Shown: in pieces, positions 10,543 to 18,896 of the stretch
Numbering within the stretch: the stretch's first letter is position 1
How the letters are laid out: every line of letters begins with the position of its first letter
NCBI GenBank assembly: GCA_016926755.1
Contig: JAFGNZ010000025.1
Coordinates: 1-64,000 of the forward strand
Length of the DNA: 64,000 nucleotides
Direction of reading: 5' to 3'
DNA from: Myxococcaceae bacterium
GTDB lineage: Bacteria > Myxococcota > Myxococcia > Myxococcales > Myxococcaceae
The notes under the pieces: model-generated
Database searches by the model: none
Told to the model about the DNA's origin: nothing
The model's input: the letters and a program-made list of their open reading frames with translations, nothing else
Program-made: the position numbers and the translations under genes

Positions 10543-11121
10543 TCACTCCTTCACGCGCACGGCGGAGAGCTCCTCGGCCAGCCCGTCGAGGAGCTGGACG
10601 CGGCGGGTGACGTCGAAGCCGGCGGCCTGGACGAGGGGGAAGGTGTCACGGTTGAGCCGGCACCCGCCGGTCATCCAGCACCAGGCGGGGTTGAGCCGGT
10701 CCTGGAGGCGGGCCAGCGTGGGGGAGGGGGCGCGCACGTGCTCGAGCATGCGCAGCTCCCCGCCGCGCCGGAGGACGCGGTGGATCTCCGAGAGCCCGCG
10801 CGCCGGATCCTCCACGCTGCAGAAGACGAGGCTGGAGATGACGAAGTCGAAGGACTCGTCCTTGAAGGGGAGCTCCTGCACGTTGCCCAGGACGAGCTGC
10901 ACCCCGGGGCGGCGCTTCCGGGCGCGCTCCAGGGCCTCGGAGTCGATGTCGAGCGCGGTGATGGAGGTGACGTCCTCGGGGTAGCCGGGCAGGGCCAGCC
11001 CGGTGCCGGTGCCGACCTCGAGGACGCTCCCGCGGACCTGGAGCACGAGCCGCTGGCGGGCCTCGGTGAGGCCCATCCACCCCAGCGGAGCCATCAGCGC
11101 GTCATAGAGGAGTGCCTTCAC
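10543..11121 (-). CDS. Class I SAM-dependent methyltransferase
   Basis: 'VLEVGTGTGLALPGYP', 'FDFVISSLVFCSVEDPARGLSEIHRVLRRGGEL'. Confidence 0.88.
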   Translation of the reverse strand: MKALLYDALMAPLGWMGLTEARQRLVLQVRGSVLEVGTGTGLALPGYPEDVTSITALDIDSEALERARKRRPGVQLVLGNVQELPFKDESFDFVISSLVFCSVEDPARGLSEIHRVLRRGGELRMLEHVRAPSPTLARLQDRLNPAWCWMTGGCRLNRDTFPLVQAAGFDVTRRVQLLDGLAEELSAVRVKE

Positions 11122-11151
11122 GAGGAGACCCCCAGCGGACTTCGGGCCTGG

Positions 11152-11967
11152 CTACCGCGATGTTCCTACCGCGCCTGTCGAGGTGGTCGATGCGCCCGGC
11201 TGTGAGGCGCGTTTCGTCACCAGCCCCCAGATGCCGTAGATGGCCAGGGCAATGCAGAAGTACTGGGCGGGGGTGAGCCCGAGGTAGCGCGCGTCGACGT
11301 AGCGGATGAACTCGTCGCCGGGGGGCGCGCGCAGGCTGTCGAAGAAGAAGCGGCCCGGGGCGTAGAGCAGGGCGAACAGGTGGAGGAGGCGGTTCTGGAG
11401 CTTGCCGCTGTTGCGCAGGGCGAAGAGGAGCCCGGTGATGGCGAACAGCAGGAGCGCATCGTACAGGCCGAGATCATGCCGAGGCCCGCCATAGGAGGCC
11501 GCGGGGAAGTTCACGGCCAGGAAGAAGTCGGTGCGCAGGCCCGGGTGATCATGGGCGACGAAGCAGCCGATCCGGGCCACGGCCCACCCGGGCGCCACGC
11601 CCAGGGCGAAGGCGTCCGCGTACTTCGAGAAGCTCACGCGGCGCATCCGGAAGAAGATGAAGGCGGCGATGATGCCGCCGAGCAGGCCACCGAACGAGGA
11701 CAGGCCATCCCAGACCTTGAGGATCTGGAACGGGCTCTTGGAGAGCTCCTCGGGGTGGTAGAAGAACAGGTGGAAGAGATGGCCCATCACCACGCCGATG
11801 CCCACGCCCCAGGGGGCGTAGTCATGGATCGGGTTGGGATCGAGCCCCTGCCGGGCCGCCTGCTTCACGACGATGCGCGCGGCCAGGAAGATGCCCAGCG
11901 CGACGAAGATGCCAAAGGGCTCGATGGGGCCGAGCTTCAGCGAATGCGGGTTGACGTAGGGAATCAA
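11152..11967 (-). CDS. lgt: Prolipoprotein diacylglyceryl transferase
   Basis: 271 aa; multi-TM; 'ARIGCFVAHDHPG', 'APGRFFFDSLR' as in Lgt. Confidence 0.88.
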   Translation of the reverse strand: MIPYVNPHSLKLGPIEPFGIFVALGIFLAARIVVKQAARQGLDPNPIHDYAPWGVGIGVVMGHLFHLFFYHPEELSKSPFQILKVWDGLSSFGGLLGGIIAAFIFFRMRRVSFSKYADAFALGVAPGWAVARIGCFVAHDHPGLRTDFFLAVNFPAASYGGPRHDLGLYDALLLFAITGLLFALRNSGKLQNRLLHLFALLYAPGRFFFDSLRAPPGDEFIRYVDARYLGLTPAQYFCIALAIYGIWGLVTKRASQPGASTTSTGAVGTSR

Positions 11968-12311
11968 GCAAGCTCTCCAGCAGGCGGGGGAGTCCCCCTT
12001 ACCCTCATGCCACGAACCAGAGGAACAATTCGTGGCGCCAAATCATCCGCCGCCCCCAGGCCACCTGCCGGCCATGGCTCGGGCTCTTGAACACACGGGG
12101 GTTCTTTAGCCGACACCCCCTGTGTACGCCACCGGTCACTTTCGCACACCTTCTGGGGAATGGTTCCCGATTCCGGACGTTCCGCGAATGGGGGGATGAA
12201 CCTGTACGTCTCGGATTGGGGTCTACTAAGGGAAATCCGTGATTATTTGTCAGGGGCCCTCGGTCTGATTCCACAGTGGGCCGCTGGCAGTCCGAAGTGG
12301 GGGATGTGGAG

Positions 12312-13988
12312 ATGAAAGCCGTCATGAAGCCCGGTGTGCACTACACCGGGGAGATTCATGTGAAGCTGCGAGAGACCGCTCCGGTGGCGCGCCTGGCGAT
12401 GGCGCGAGCGCCGCGGCGTCGCACGCTCACGGCCATTGCCCGGTCCGCGGGGGTGCGCGCGGTGGGCTCGCTGGTGGATGCGCTGCCTGCGCAGGCACAC
12501 CCCCACCGCACCCGGCTCTCGGCCGAGCTGCCGCACGTGAAGCCGGGCGGCGAGCTGTCGCGCTGGCACACCGTGAGCCTGCCCGGCGGCGGCGCGAAGT
12601 CGAAGCGCTCGCGGCCACCCGAGCCTCTGCGCGTGGCGATGTCCCTGCGCGGCGGTGCGGCCCCCGCGGCGCCTGGCGGTCCCTCCACGGAGGACGTGTG
12701 GGGCGCGGTGCGCGCGCTGATGGAGCAGCCGGAGGTGGAGTACGCCGAGCCGGACGCGGTGATGGTGCACCCCACCGTGGAGCTGCCGGAGCCCCAGGGG
12801 AAGAACCTCCCGCGGGACTGGCACCTGCGCGCCATCCGCGTGCCGCAGGCGTGGCGGCTCTTCGAGAAGGCCGGCCAGCTCCCCGGTGAGGGCATCCTCA
12901 TCGGGCACCTGGACACCGGCTGGACGATGCACCCCGCGGTGCCCGGGCCGGACCGGCTCATGCCGGGCGTGGACCTGTGGGACAGGCACCGGCCGGACGC
13001 GAGGGATCCGCTCGAGACGGGTCTGGGCTTCTCTCCCGGGCATGGCACGGCGACGCTCTGCCTGCTGGCGTCCAACCACGACGACTACCTGGGCCTCGCC
13101 ACCCACGCCTCCGTGCTGCCGGTGCGCGTGTCGCCCTCGGTGGTGCACGTGGCCACCCACGCCATGGCGCTGGGCATCCTCCACTGCGTCGCCCAGGGCG
13201 CCCAGGTCCTCTCCATCAGCATGGGCGGGCTGCCCAGCCGGCTCTGGGCGGACGCGGTCAACCATGCCTACGAGCGGGGCGTGGTGCTCTGCGCGGCGGC
13301 GGGCAACCACTTCCCGCTCGGCCGCTCGCTGCGCACGCCCACGAGCGTGGTGTACCCGGCGCGCTTCAACCGCGTGCTCGCCGTGGCCGGCATCACCCAC
13401 GGGCTCAAGCGCTACCGCTTCAATGATCGCATGTCGGGCAACGACGGGCCGGAGGTGGACCTGTGCGCGCCGACCCCCGAGGTGATGTGGGCCAGCCCCC
13501 CCGAGGGCTATCGGCTGGGGGGCGGCACCTCCTCCGCCACGCCCCAGGTGGCCGGAGCCGCGGCGCTCTGGCTCTCCTACCACCGCCGGGCGCTCGAGGA
13601 CTTCTCGCCCACCGAGCGGGTGGAGGCCTGCCGCCGCGCGCTGCTGCAGAGCGCCGACGACGTGGGACCCTACCCGTATCATCCCAGGCCGGAAGAGCCG
13701 TCTCGCATGCACAACGAGTACTTCGGAGATGGCCGACTGAATGTGGAGGCAGCCCTGCGCATCAAGCCCATACGCGGTCTGCAGCCCCAGCCACGGGATG
13801 ACGTGAGCGGGTCATTGCTGAAGCTGCTGGGCGTCGGTCTCCCCGCCGCCCCCGCCGGTCCCCAGGTGGACGCGGACCAGATTGAACTGCTCTGGGCCAC
13901 GCACACCGCCGGCGTGCAACAGGCCGCCCAGGCCTCGAGTGCTCCCATCGTGTCCGAGAGGCTCCGGGCGCGGCTGGAGTTGCCATGA
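12312..13988 (+). CDS. S8 family serine peptidase (subtilase) without obvious signal peptide
   Basis: Asp 'GHLDTGW', His 'GHGTATLCLLAS', Ser 'GGTSSATPQVAGAAAL'; propeptide-like 'VRALMEQPEVEYAEPDAVM'; ORF track starts at 12276, ATG at 12312 preferred. Confidence 0.88.
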   Translation: MKAVMKPGVHYTGEIHVKLRETAPVARLAMARAPRRRTLTAIARSAGVRAVGSLVDALPAQAHPHRTRLSAELPHVKPGGELSRWHTVSLPGGGAKSKRSRPPEPLRVAMSLRGGAAPAAPGGPSTEDVWGAVRALMEQPEVEYAEPDAVMVHPTVELPEPQGKNLPRDWHLRAIRVPQAWRLFEKAGQLPGEGILIGHLDTGWTMHPAVPGPDRLMPGVDLWDRHRPDARDPLETGLGFSPGHGTATLCLLASNHDDYLGLATHASVLPVRVSPSVVHVATHAMALGILHCVAQGAQVLSISMGGLPSRLWADAVNHAYERGVVLCAAAGNHFPLGRSLRTPTSVVYPARFNRVLAVAGITHGLKRYRFNDRMSGNDGPEVDLCAPTPEVMWASPPEGYRLGGGTSSATPQVAGAAALWLSYHRRALEDFSPTERVEACRRALLQSADDVGPYPYHPRPEEPSRMHNEYFGDGRLNVEAALRIKPIRGLQPQPRDDVSGSLLKLLGVGLPAAPAGPQVDADQIELLWATHTAGVQQAAQASSAPIVSERLRARLELP

Positions 13989-14059
13989 AACCTCTGGAGT
14001 CCCCTCTCGTGATCTTCCCCGCGCAGTCCGCAGTCCCCATGCCGTCGCAGTCCCAGTAA
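13985..14059 (+). CDS. Candidate 24-codon micro-ORF MKPLESPLVIFPAQSAVPMPSQSQ, ATGA-coupled to the upstream subtilase stop
   Basis: ATG 13985-13987 overlaps subtilase TGA 13986-13988; TAA at 14057-14059; next SD AAGGAG overlaps its stop. Confidence 0.35.
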   Translation: MKPLESPLVIFPAQSAVPMPSQSQ

Positions 14060-14073
14060 GGAGTGAATCTTCC

Positions 14074-15465
14074 ATGAAGTCCTATCTTTTGGTTCCCAAG
14101 GAGAGCATCGAGACCCGGGCGCGCGTGGGGGTGAGGGGTACGACGCGGGGTGAGCGGCAGCTCCAGCGCTCCACGGCGCTGCGCTTCCCCAGCGCCCAGC
14201 TCGCCGCGGAGGCGTTGCAGCAGCTCGGGCTGCGCTCGGCGACCCTGCCCGGCGCGCGGCCCCCCAGCACCAAGAAGACGCGCCGCGGCAAGGGCGGCCA
14301 CGTCATCCAGGTCGCGGCGACACCCATCCCTGGCCCCGTGCAGGAGCTGACCGGCTCGGAGGCAGGCTCGTACCGCTACATGCCGCTCATCGGCGCGACG
14401 ATGGCGCACTTCTACTCGGACAAGGCCGAGCGCTCGGCGCGTGGAGAGCTCGCGCGAGACTTCGAGTTCATCCCGGACGTGGTGCCCCTGTCCTTCCCCG
14501 GCCCCATCGCCGGTGAGACGGGCCCGCGCAACCGCGGCATGGCCTCGCTGGCCGAGCGCGAGTGGCCCGCCGAGTGCGGCGTGCCCCTGGCCCATGCCCA
14601 GGGCATCCGCGGCGCCGGCGTGATGCTCGGCATCCTCGACACGGGCATCGACGCGGACCACCCCGAGCACGCCAGCAAGGTGATCCAGTTCCGCTACGTC
14701 TCGCTCTTCCCCAACTCGCCCCACACCCCGGCGCGAGACGTGCGCGGCTTTGATCCGGGTGGCCACGGCACCCACGTGGCCGGCATCGCCGCGGGCGTGC
14801 ATCACGGCGTGGCGCCGGAGGTGGACCTCTACGTCGCCTCGGTCATCGAGTCGGAGACCATCCGCACCAGCCTCGGCCGCGTGGCCGCGGGCATGGAGTG
14901 GCTGCTGCACCAGTTCTCCCGGCCGGAGAACTCCACGCGGCCCGCGGTGGTGAACATGTCGCTGGGCTTCCCGGTGGAGTGCCCGGCCGGCGTCAGCGAG
15001 GCCGACTACCGCCTCAACCTGCGCCTGCTGCGGACCCTGCTCCATCGGCTCCTGGAGAGCAACGTGCTGCCCGTCGTTGCAGCAGGCAACGATGGCCCCG
15101 GCAGGGTGGGCTACCCAGCAGGCTTTCCGGAGGCACTGGCCATTGGTGCAGTCGACTTTGACAGGAAAGTGGCCAGCTTCTCGGCCAGCGGCGTGGTGGA
15201 CAAGCGCTCCGTCCCGGATGTCATGGGTTACGGTGTTAACATCTATTCAAGCACCGAGCGGCGGTGCAACAACCAGGCGTTCTACGAACGAATGAGTGGC
15301 ACGAGCATGGCGGCCCCTTATGTTGCCGGTATTGCAGCACTGTATCGTTGCCGTGCGCCTGACTTGACGGCGGTCGAGGTGAAGGATTTGATTCTGGCGA
15401 ATACGGTCAAGCTCAAGCGCTCGTCGGTCCACAAGACGGGCAAGGGACTGGCCGTCTATCGCTGA
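14074..15465 (+). CDS. S8 family serine peptidase (subtilase), second copy
   Basis: Asp 'LGILDTGIDADHPEH', His 'GGHGTHVAGIAAG', Ser 'MSGTSMAAPYVAGIAAL'; SD AAGGAG 11 nt upstream of ATG. Confidence 0.9.
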   Translation: MKSYLLVPKESIETRARVGVRGTTRGERQLQRSTALRFPSAQLAAEALQQLGLRSATLPGARPPSTKKTRRGKGGHVIQVAATPIPGPVQELTGSEAGSYRYMPLIGATMAHFYSDKAERSARGELARDFEFIPDVVPLSFPGPIAGETGPRNRGMASLAEREWPAECGVPLAHAQGIRGAGVMLGILDTGIDADHPEHASKVIQFRYVSLFPNSPHTPARDVRGFDPGGHGTHVAGIAAGVHHGVAPEVDLYVASVIESETIRTSLGRVAAGMEWLLHQFSRPENSTRPAVVNMSLGFPVECPAGVSEADYRLNLRLLRTLLHRLLESNVLPVVAAGNDGPGRVGYPAGFPEALAIGAVDFDRKVASFSASGVVDKRSVPDVMGYGVNIYSSTERRCNNQAFYERMSGTSMAAPYVAGIAALYRCRAPDLTAVEVKDLILANTVKLKRSSVHKTGKGLAVYR

Positions 15466-15522
15466 CGACGGAGTGTCCGGGGCCGGCGCCATGGGAGCGC
15501 CGGGCCTGGGAAGGAGAAGGCC

Positions 15523-15936
15523 ATGAGCAGGAAGCAGAATGGACCGGACAAGGGCGGCCTGTACTCTTTGCGGGCAGTCCCCTCGGTTCGTAGCCTGCCG
15601 GGGAGGGGCGGTGAGGACGCGATGACACCGGACTGGATCGACGTCACCGTCATGCCGCGTGATGGCAGCGCTCCGCCGAGCCGTGCGCCGCGCGAGGTGG
15701 CACACAGCCGGGCGGCCGTCTACCAGGCAGGCCTGGAGGAGAGCGCGCGCTTTCGCGATGACCTCATGCGCTGGCTGAAGGCGCACAAGCTCCTGGGCGC
15801 GGTCCGATCGGTCAGCGAGCCGGGCGGCTCCCTGCCCGTGTTGACGCTCCGGTGCTCGCGGCGCGTGCTGGATCAGCTGCGGCGTGCTCCCGAGTTCGAA
15901 GCAGGGACGACCTTGTCCCTCGAGCTCCACTCGTAG
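15523..15936 (+). CDS. Small protein of predicted β-α-β-β-α-β order, propeptide/inhibitor I9-like
   Basis: 137 aa; SD GGAGAAGG; same strand and close behind two subtilases; manual secondary-structure reading. Confidence 0.6.
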   Translation: MSRKQNGPDKGGLYSLRAVPSVRSLPGRGGEDAMTPDWIDVTVMPRDGSAPPSRAPREVAHSRAAVYQAGLEESARFRDDLMRWLKAHKLLGAVRSVSEPGGSLPVLTLRCSRRVLDQLRRAPEFEAGTTLSLELHS

Positions 15937-16238
15937 AGAGCAGACTCGACCCACCCTGCCCCAGGCCCTCCTCCCTCATGGAAGGACGGCCCTGAGCGGC
16001 GCTCTTGCGGGAGGCCGCTTCCCGGAAGTCCGCGGCCCTTGTGCGTTCTCGTCTCATGGAACCGACGACCTTCCTCCCGTCTTCCTGAACAACCTAGAAA
16101 CTCGTGATTGTCCCGGCAACTGGGGAGTGGCCGGGAAGTCCGAGTCTCCTGTTACTCATTAGACACCCGCGAGAGCCATTTGTTCTCCCGCGGTTGCAGG
16201 GCGCCTGCCTGCCTGCTCGGCCGAGGGCCGGGCGAGGG

Positions 16239-16985
16239 CTAGAAGGCGAGGCCGCCGTCCACGTCAATGGTGCGGCCGTTGAAGTAGTCGCACTCGAGGA
16301 TGAACTTCACGGCGACCCAGATGTCCTCGGGCACGCCGATGCGGCCCACGGGGATGGAGGCCACCAGCGCATCCCGGGCCTTCTGGTTCATGCCCTGGGT
16401 CATCGGCGTCTCGATCATGCCGGGGGCCACGGCGCCCACGCGGATGCCGAAGGCGGCGAACTCCTTCGACCAGGTGACGGTGTTGGCGGCGAGCGCGGCC
16501 TTGGCGGAGACGTAGTTGGACTGGCCGCGGTTGCCGTGCCGGGCGATGGAGGACATGTTGACGATGACGCCGGGCTTCTGCTCCGCCTCCACCATCTTCG
16601 CCACCACCTCACGCACCATGAGGGTGGCGCCGGTCAGGTTGACGCCGATGACGGCGTTCCAGTCCGCGGTGCTCAGCTTCTTCACCTGGCCGGTAGCCTT
16701 ATCCTTCTTCACCAACAGGGCATCGCGGAGGATGCCGGCGTTGTTGATGAGGCCGTTGAGCCCGCCCATGGCCTGGTGCGCCCAGCTGACGAAGGAGACG
16801 CAGTCCTCCTCGTTGGACACGTCGAGCCTGCGGCGGTGGATGCCGGCGGGCAGCGCGGCGAGCTTCTCCTCGCTGATGTCGCCCACGGCCACCTGGGCGC
16901 CGGCCTCGAGGAGCCGCTGCGCGAAGTGGGCGCCCATGCCCTGGGCACCGCCCGTCACCACCACCTTCAGGTCCTTGAGCTGCAT
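16239..16985 (-). CDS. SDR family NAD(P)-dependent oxidoreductase (3-oxoacyl-ACP reductase-like)
   Basis: 'VVTGGAQGMGAHFA', 'NNAG', 'YVSAK', 'ALAANTVTWSKEFA'; start taken at MQLKDLK. Confidence 0.9.
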   Translation of the reverse strand: MQLKDLKVVVTGGAQGMGAHFAQRLLEAGAQVAVGDISEEKLAALPAGIHRRRLDVSNEEDCVSFVSWAHQAMGGLNGLINNAGILRDALLVKKDKATGQVKKLSTADWNAVIGVNLTGATLMVREVVAKMVEAEQKPGVIVNMSSIARHGNRGQSNYVSAKAALAANTVTWSKEFAAFGIRVGAVAPGMIETPMTQGMNQKARDALVASIPVGRIGVPEDIWVAVKFILECDYFNGRTIDVDGGLAF

Positions 16986-17093
16986 GTGACTCTCCTGGGG
17001 AGTAAGGCGGCGCGGAGGGCCGGCCGCCGGAGAAAGTGGCGCGGAGGGTACGTCCAACACCCGGTGGCTGGCCAGTGGGGTTTCTCTGAAACC

Positions 17094-17112
17094 TGAATCG
17101 GCCTTCAACTTC
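17094..17112 (+). promoter_or_regulatory. Operator-like site A: TGAATCGGCCTTCAACTTC
   Basis: Copy of the TGAATC-N4-TTCAACTTC motif, upstream of the SDR gene. Confidence 0.75.
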
Positions 17113-17171
17113 CCATGAGCGGGGTTGCACCCTCCGCGCTCGCCGGGGCCAGGGCCGCCAGCGCCGCCGGC

Positions 17172-18155
17172 TCAGGGCTTGGGAGCGGAGGGCGCCGAGG
17201 CCGCACTCCGGGTGGCATGTGCGTACACGCTCCGGGAGATGTCCACGATGAGGGAGGTGGCCACCTTCTCGTCGGGGATGCCGCTGGTGAGCACGACGAG
17301 GACGTAGGGCGCCCGGCCTGGGGGATAGACGATGGCCGCGTCATGGAGGACGCCGGAGATCTGCCCCGTCTTGTGGGCCACGGGGGTGCCGGGAGGCAGG
17401 CCGGCGGGAATCTCGTCGTTCAGCTCCTGGGCCAGGAGGATGGCGCGCATGGCCTGGGTGGAGCGGGCCGAGGCCGCCTCCCCGCGCTCGATGGCGATCA
17501 GCAGCGTGGCGAGCTCCCTCGCGCTGGCGGTGTTGTTGAGCCCCTGCTGGTACGCCTTCCCGTCCTCCACCCCGCGCAGCACGGTCATCTTCCGCGCGCC
17601 CAGGGTGCGCAGGGTCTGGGTGACGCGCTGGGCGTCCACCAGCGCGATGATCAGGTTGGTGGCCAGGTTGCTGGAGCGGGTGATCATCCGCTCCAGCAGC
17701 TCTCGCGCCGGCACAGGCCTGCCGAGGCGCTCATAGAGCGCCGCGTCCTCATCCTCCTTGGCGTCGAGCGAGTACGGCGAGCCATCCACGATGGAGGCGA
17801 ACTGGTTGACGAGCGGGATGGGCTGGTCGAGCGACAGCTTGCCGGCGTCCACCTGGCGGAAGAACTCGATCATCACCGGGACCTTCATGGTGCTGGCGGC
17901 GTGGAAGGAGCGGTCGGCCTCCAGGGACACCGCGTCCTTCGCGTCGCCGAGATCCTGGTAGACCACCGCCACGGTGGCGCCCTTCACCTGGGCGATGCGC
18001 GCCTGGAGGGCGCCGCGGAGGGCTTCGGGGCCCGAGGGGGTGGCCATGAGCATGACGAGCAGCGCGGTCTGGAGCATGAGAGGATGGGCGGTGAGAGGGA
18101 GGGGGCGGCGCGGCGCGTCCATGACGCAGGAGGCCATGCGCGGAGGTTTTGACAA
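17172..18155 (-). CDS. Serine beta-lactamase-like / penicillin-interactive hydrolase (class A fold)
   Basis: 'STMK' (SxxK), 'SSN' (SxN), 'HKTG' (KTG) in order; possible alternative start at 18077 (MLQTALL…). Confidence 0.82.
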   Translation of the reverse strand: MSKPPRMASCVMDAPRRPLPLTAHPLMLQTALLVMLMATPSGPEALRGALQARIAQVKGATVAVVYQDLGDAKDAVSLEADRSFHAASTMKVPVMIEFFRQVDAGKLSLDQPIPLVNQFASIVDGSPYSLDAKEDEDAALYERLGRPVPARELLERMITRSSNLATNLIIALVDAQRVTQTLRTLGARKMTVLRGVEDGKAYQQGLNNTASARELATLLIAIERGEAASARSTQAMRAILLAQELNDEIPAGLPPGTPVAHKTGQISGVLHDAAIVYPPGRAPYVLVVLTSGIPDEKVATSLIVDISRSVYAHATRSAASAPSAPKP

Positions 18156-18188
18156 GCCCGTCAGCGCGGTGCTACCCGTAGCTGAAAC

Positions 18189-18896
18189 ATGAATCGCCCT
18201 TCAACTTCATCCGCGCGCACGCTCCCCGTCACGCCCCGAGGCCAGAAGACGCGCCAGAAGTTGCTGCGAGCGGCCGAGGTCATCTTCGGAGAGAAGGGCT
18301 ATGAGCGCGCCTCCATCGCGGATATTACCCGCAAGAGCGGCGTGGCGCTGGGGACTTTCTACGTCTACTTCCCGGACAAGCAGTCCATCTTCGTGGAGGT
18401 GGTGGATGAGCTGGGCGAGCGCCTGCGGCGCCTCATCGCCGAGTCCGTCACGGGCCTCACCCACCGGCTCGACGTGGAGCGCGAGGGCCTGCGCGCCTTC
18501 TTCGAGTTCGCCCGCGAGCACCCCAACCTCTACCGCGTGGTCCGCCAGGCCGAGTTCGTGGACGAGGCCTGCTACCGCCGCTACTACGACCGCTTCGCCA
18601 AGGGCTATGTGCGCGGGCTCACCCAGGCCATGGAGGCCGGGGAGATCCGCCGCATGGATCCGGAGAGCCTGGCCTACTGCCTGATGGGCATCGGCGACTT
18701 CCTCGGCATGCGCTGGGTCATCTGGGAGGAGGATCCCGGCCTGGAGCGCGTGCTGGACACCGCGATGACGCTGATCCGCCACGGGCTGGACCTGCGCCCC
18801 GCGCCCCGGGCCGGCAAGGCGTCCTCCAAGCGCGCCCCCTCTTCCGCCAAGCGCGGCGCCCGCACCGCGCGCAACACCCTCCGGAGCATGGCATGA
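18189..18896 (+). CDS. TetR/AcrR family transcriptional regulator
   Basis: N-terminal HTH 'TRQKLLRAAEVIFGEKGYERASIADITRKSGVALGTFYVYFPDKQSI'. Confidence 0.92.
   Translation: MNRPSTSSARTLPVTPRGQKTRQKLLRAAEVIFGEKGYERASIADITRKSGVALGTFYVYFPDKQSIFVEVVDELGERLRRLIAESVTGLTHRLDVEREGLRAFFEFAREHPNLYRVVRQAEFVDEACYRRYYDRFAKGYVRGLTQAMEAGEIRRMDPESLAYCLMGIGDFLGMRWVIWEEDPGLERVLDTAMTLIRHGLDLRPAPRAGKASSKRAPSSAKRGARTARNTLRSMA
18190..18208 (+). promoter_or_regulatory. Operator-like site B: TGAATCGCCCTTCAACTTC
   Basis: Same motif overlapping the annotated TetR start codon, in the TetR/beta-lactamase-like divergent gap. Confidence 0.75.

Noticed and set aside
7929-10610. 893-aa plus-strand ORF
   Set aside because: Antisense shadow of the 7848-10373 histidine kinase; no recognisable motifs
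16170-16202. CCCGCGAGAG…TTCTCCCGCGG partial inverted repeat after the I9-like gene
   Set aside because: Imperfect with a bulge and no U-tract; too weak to call a terminator
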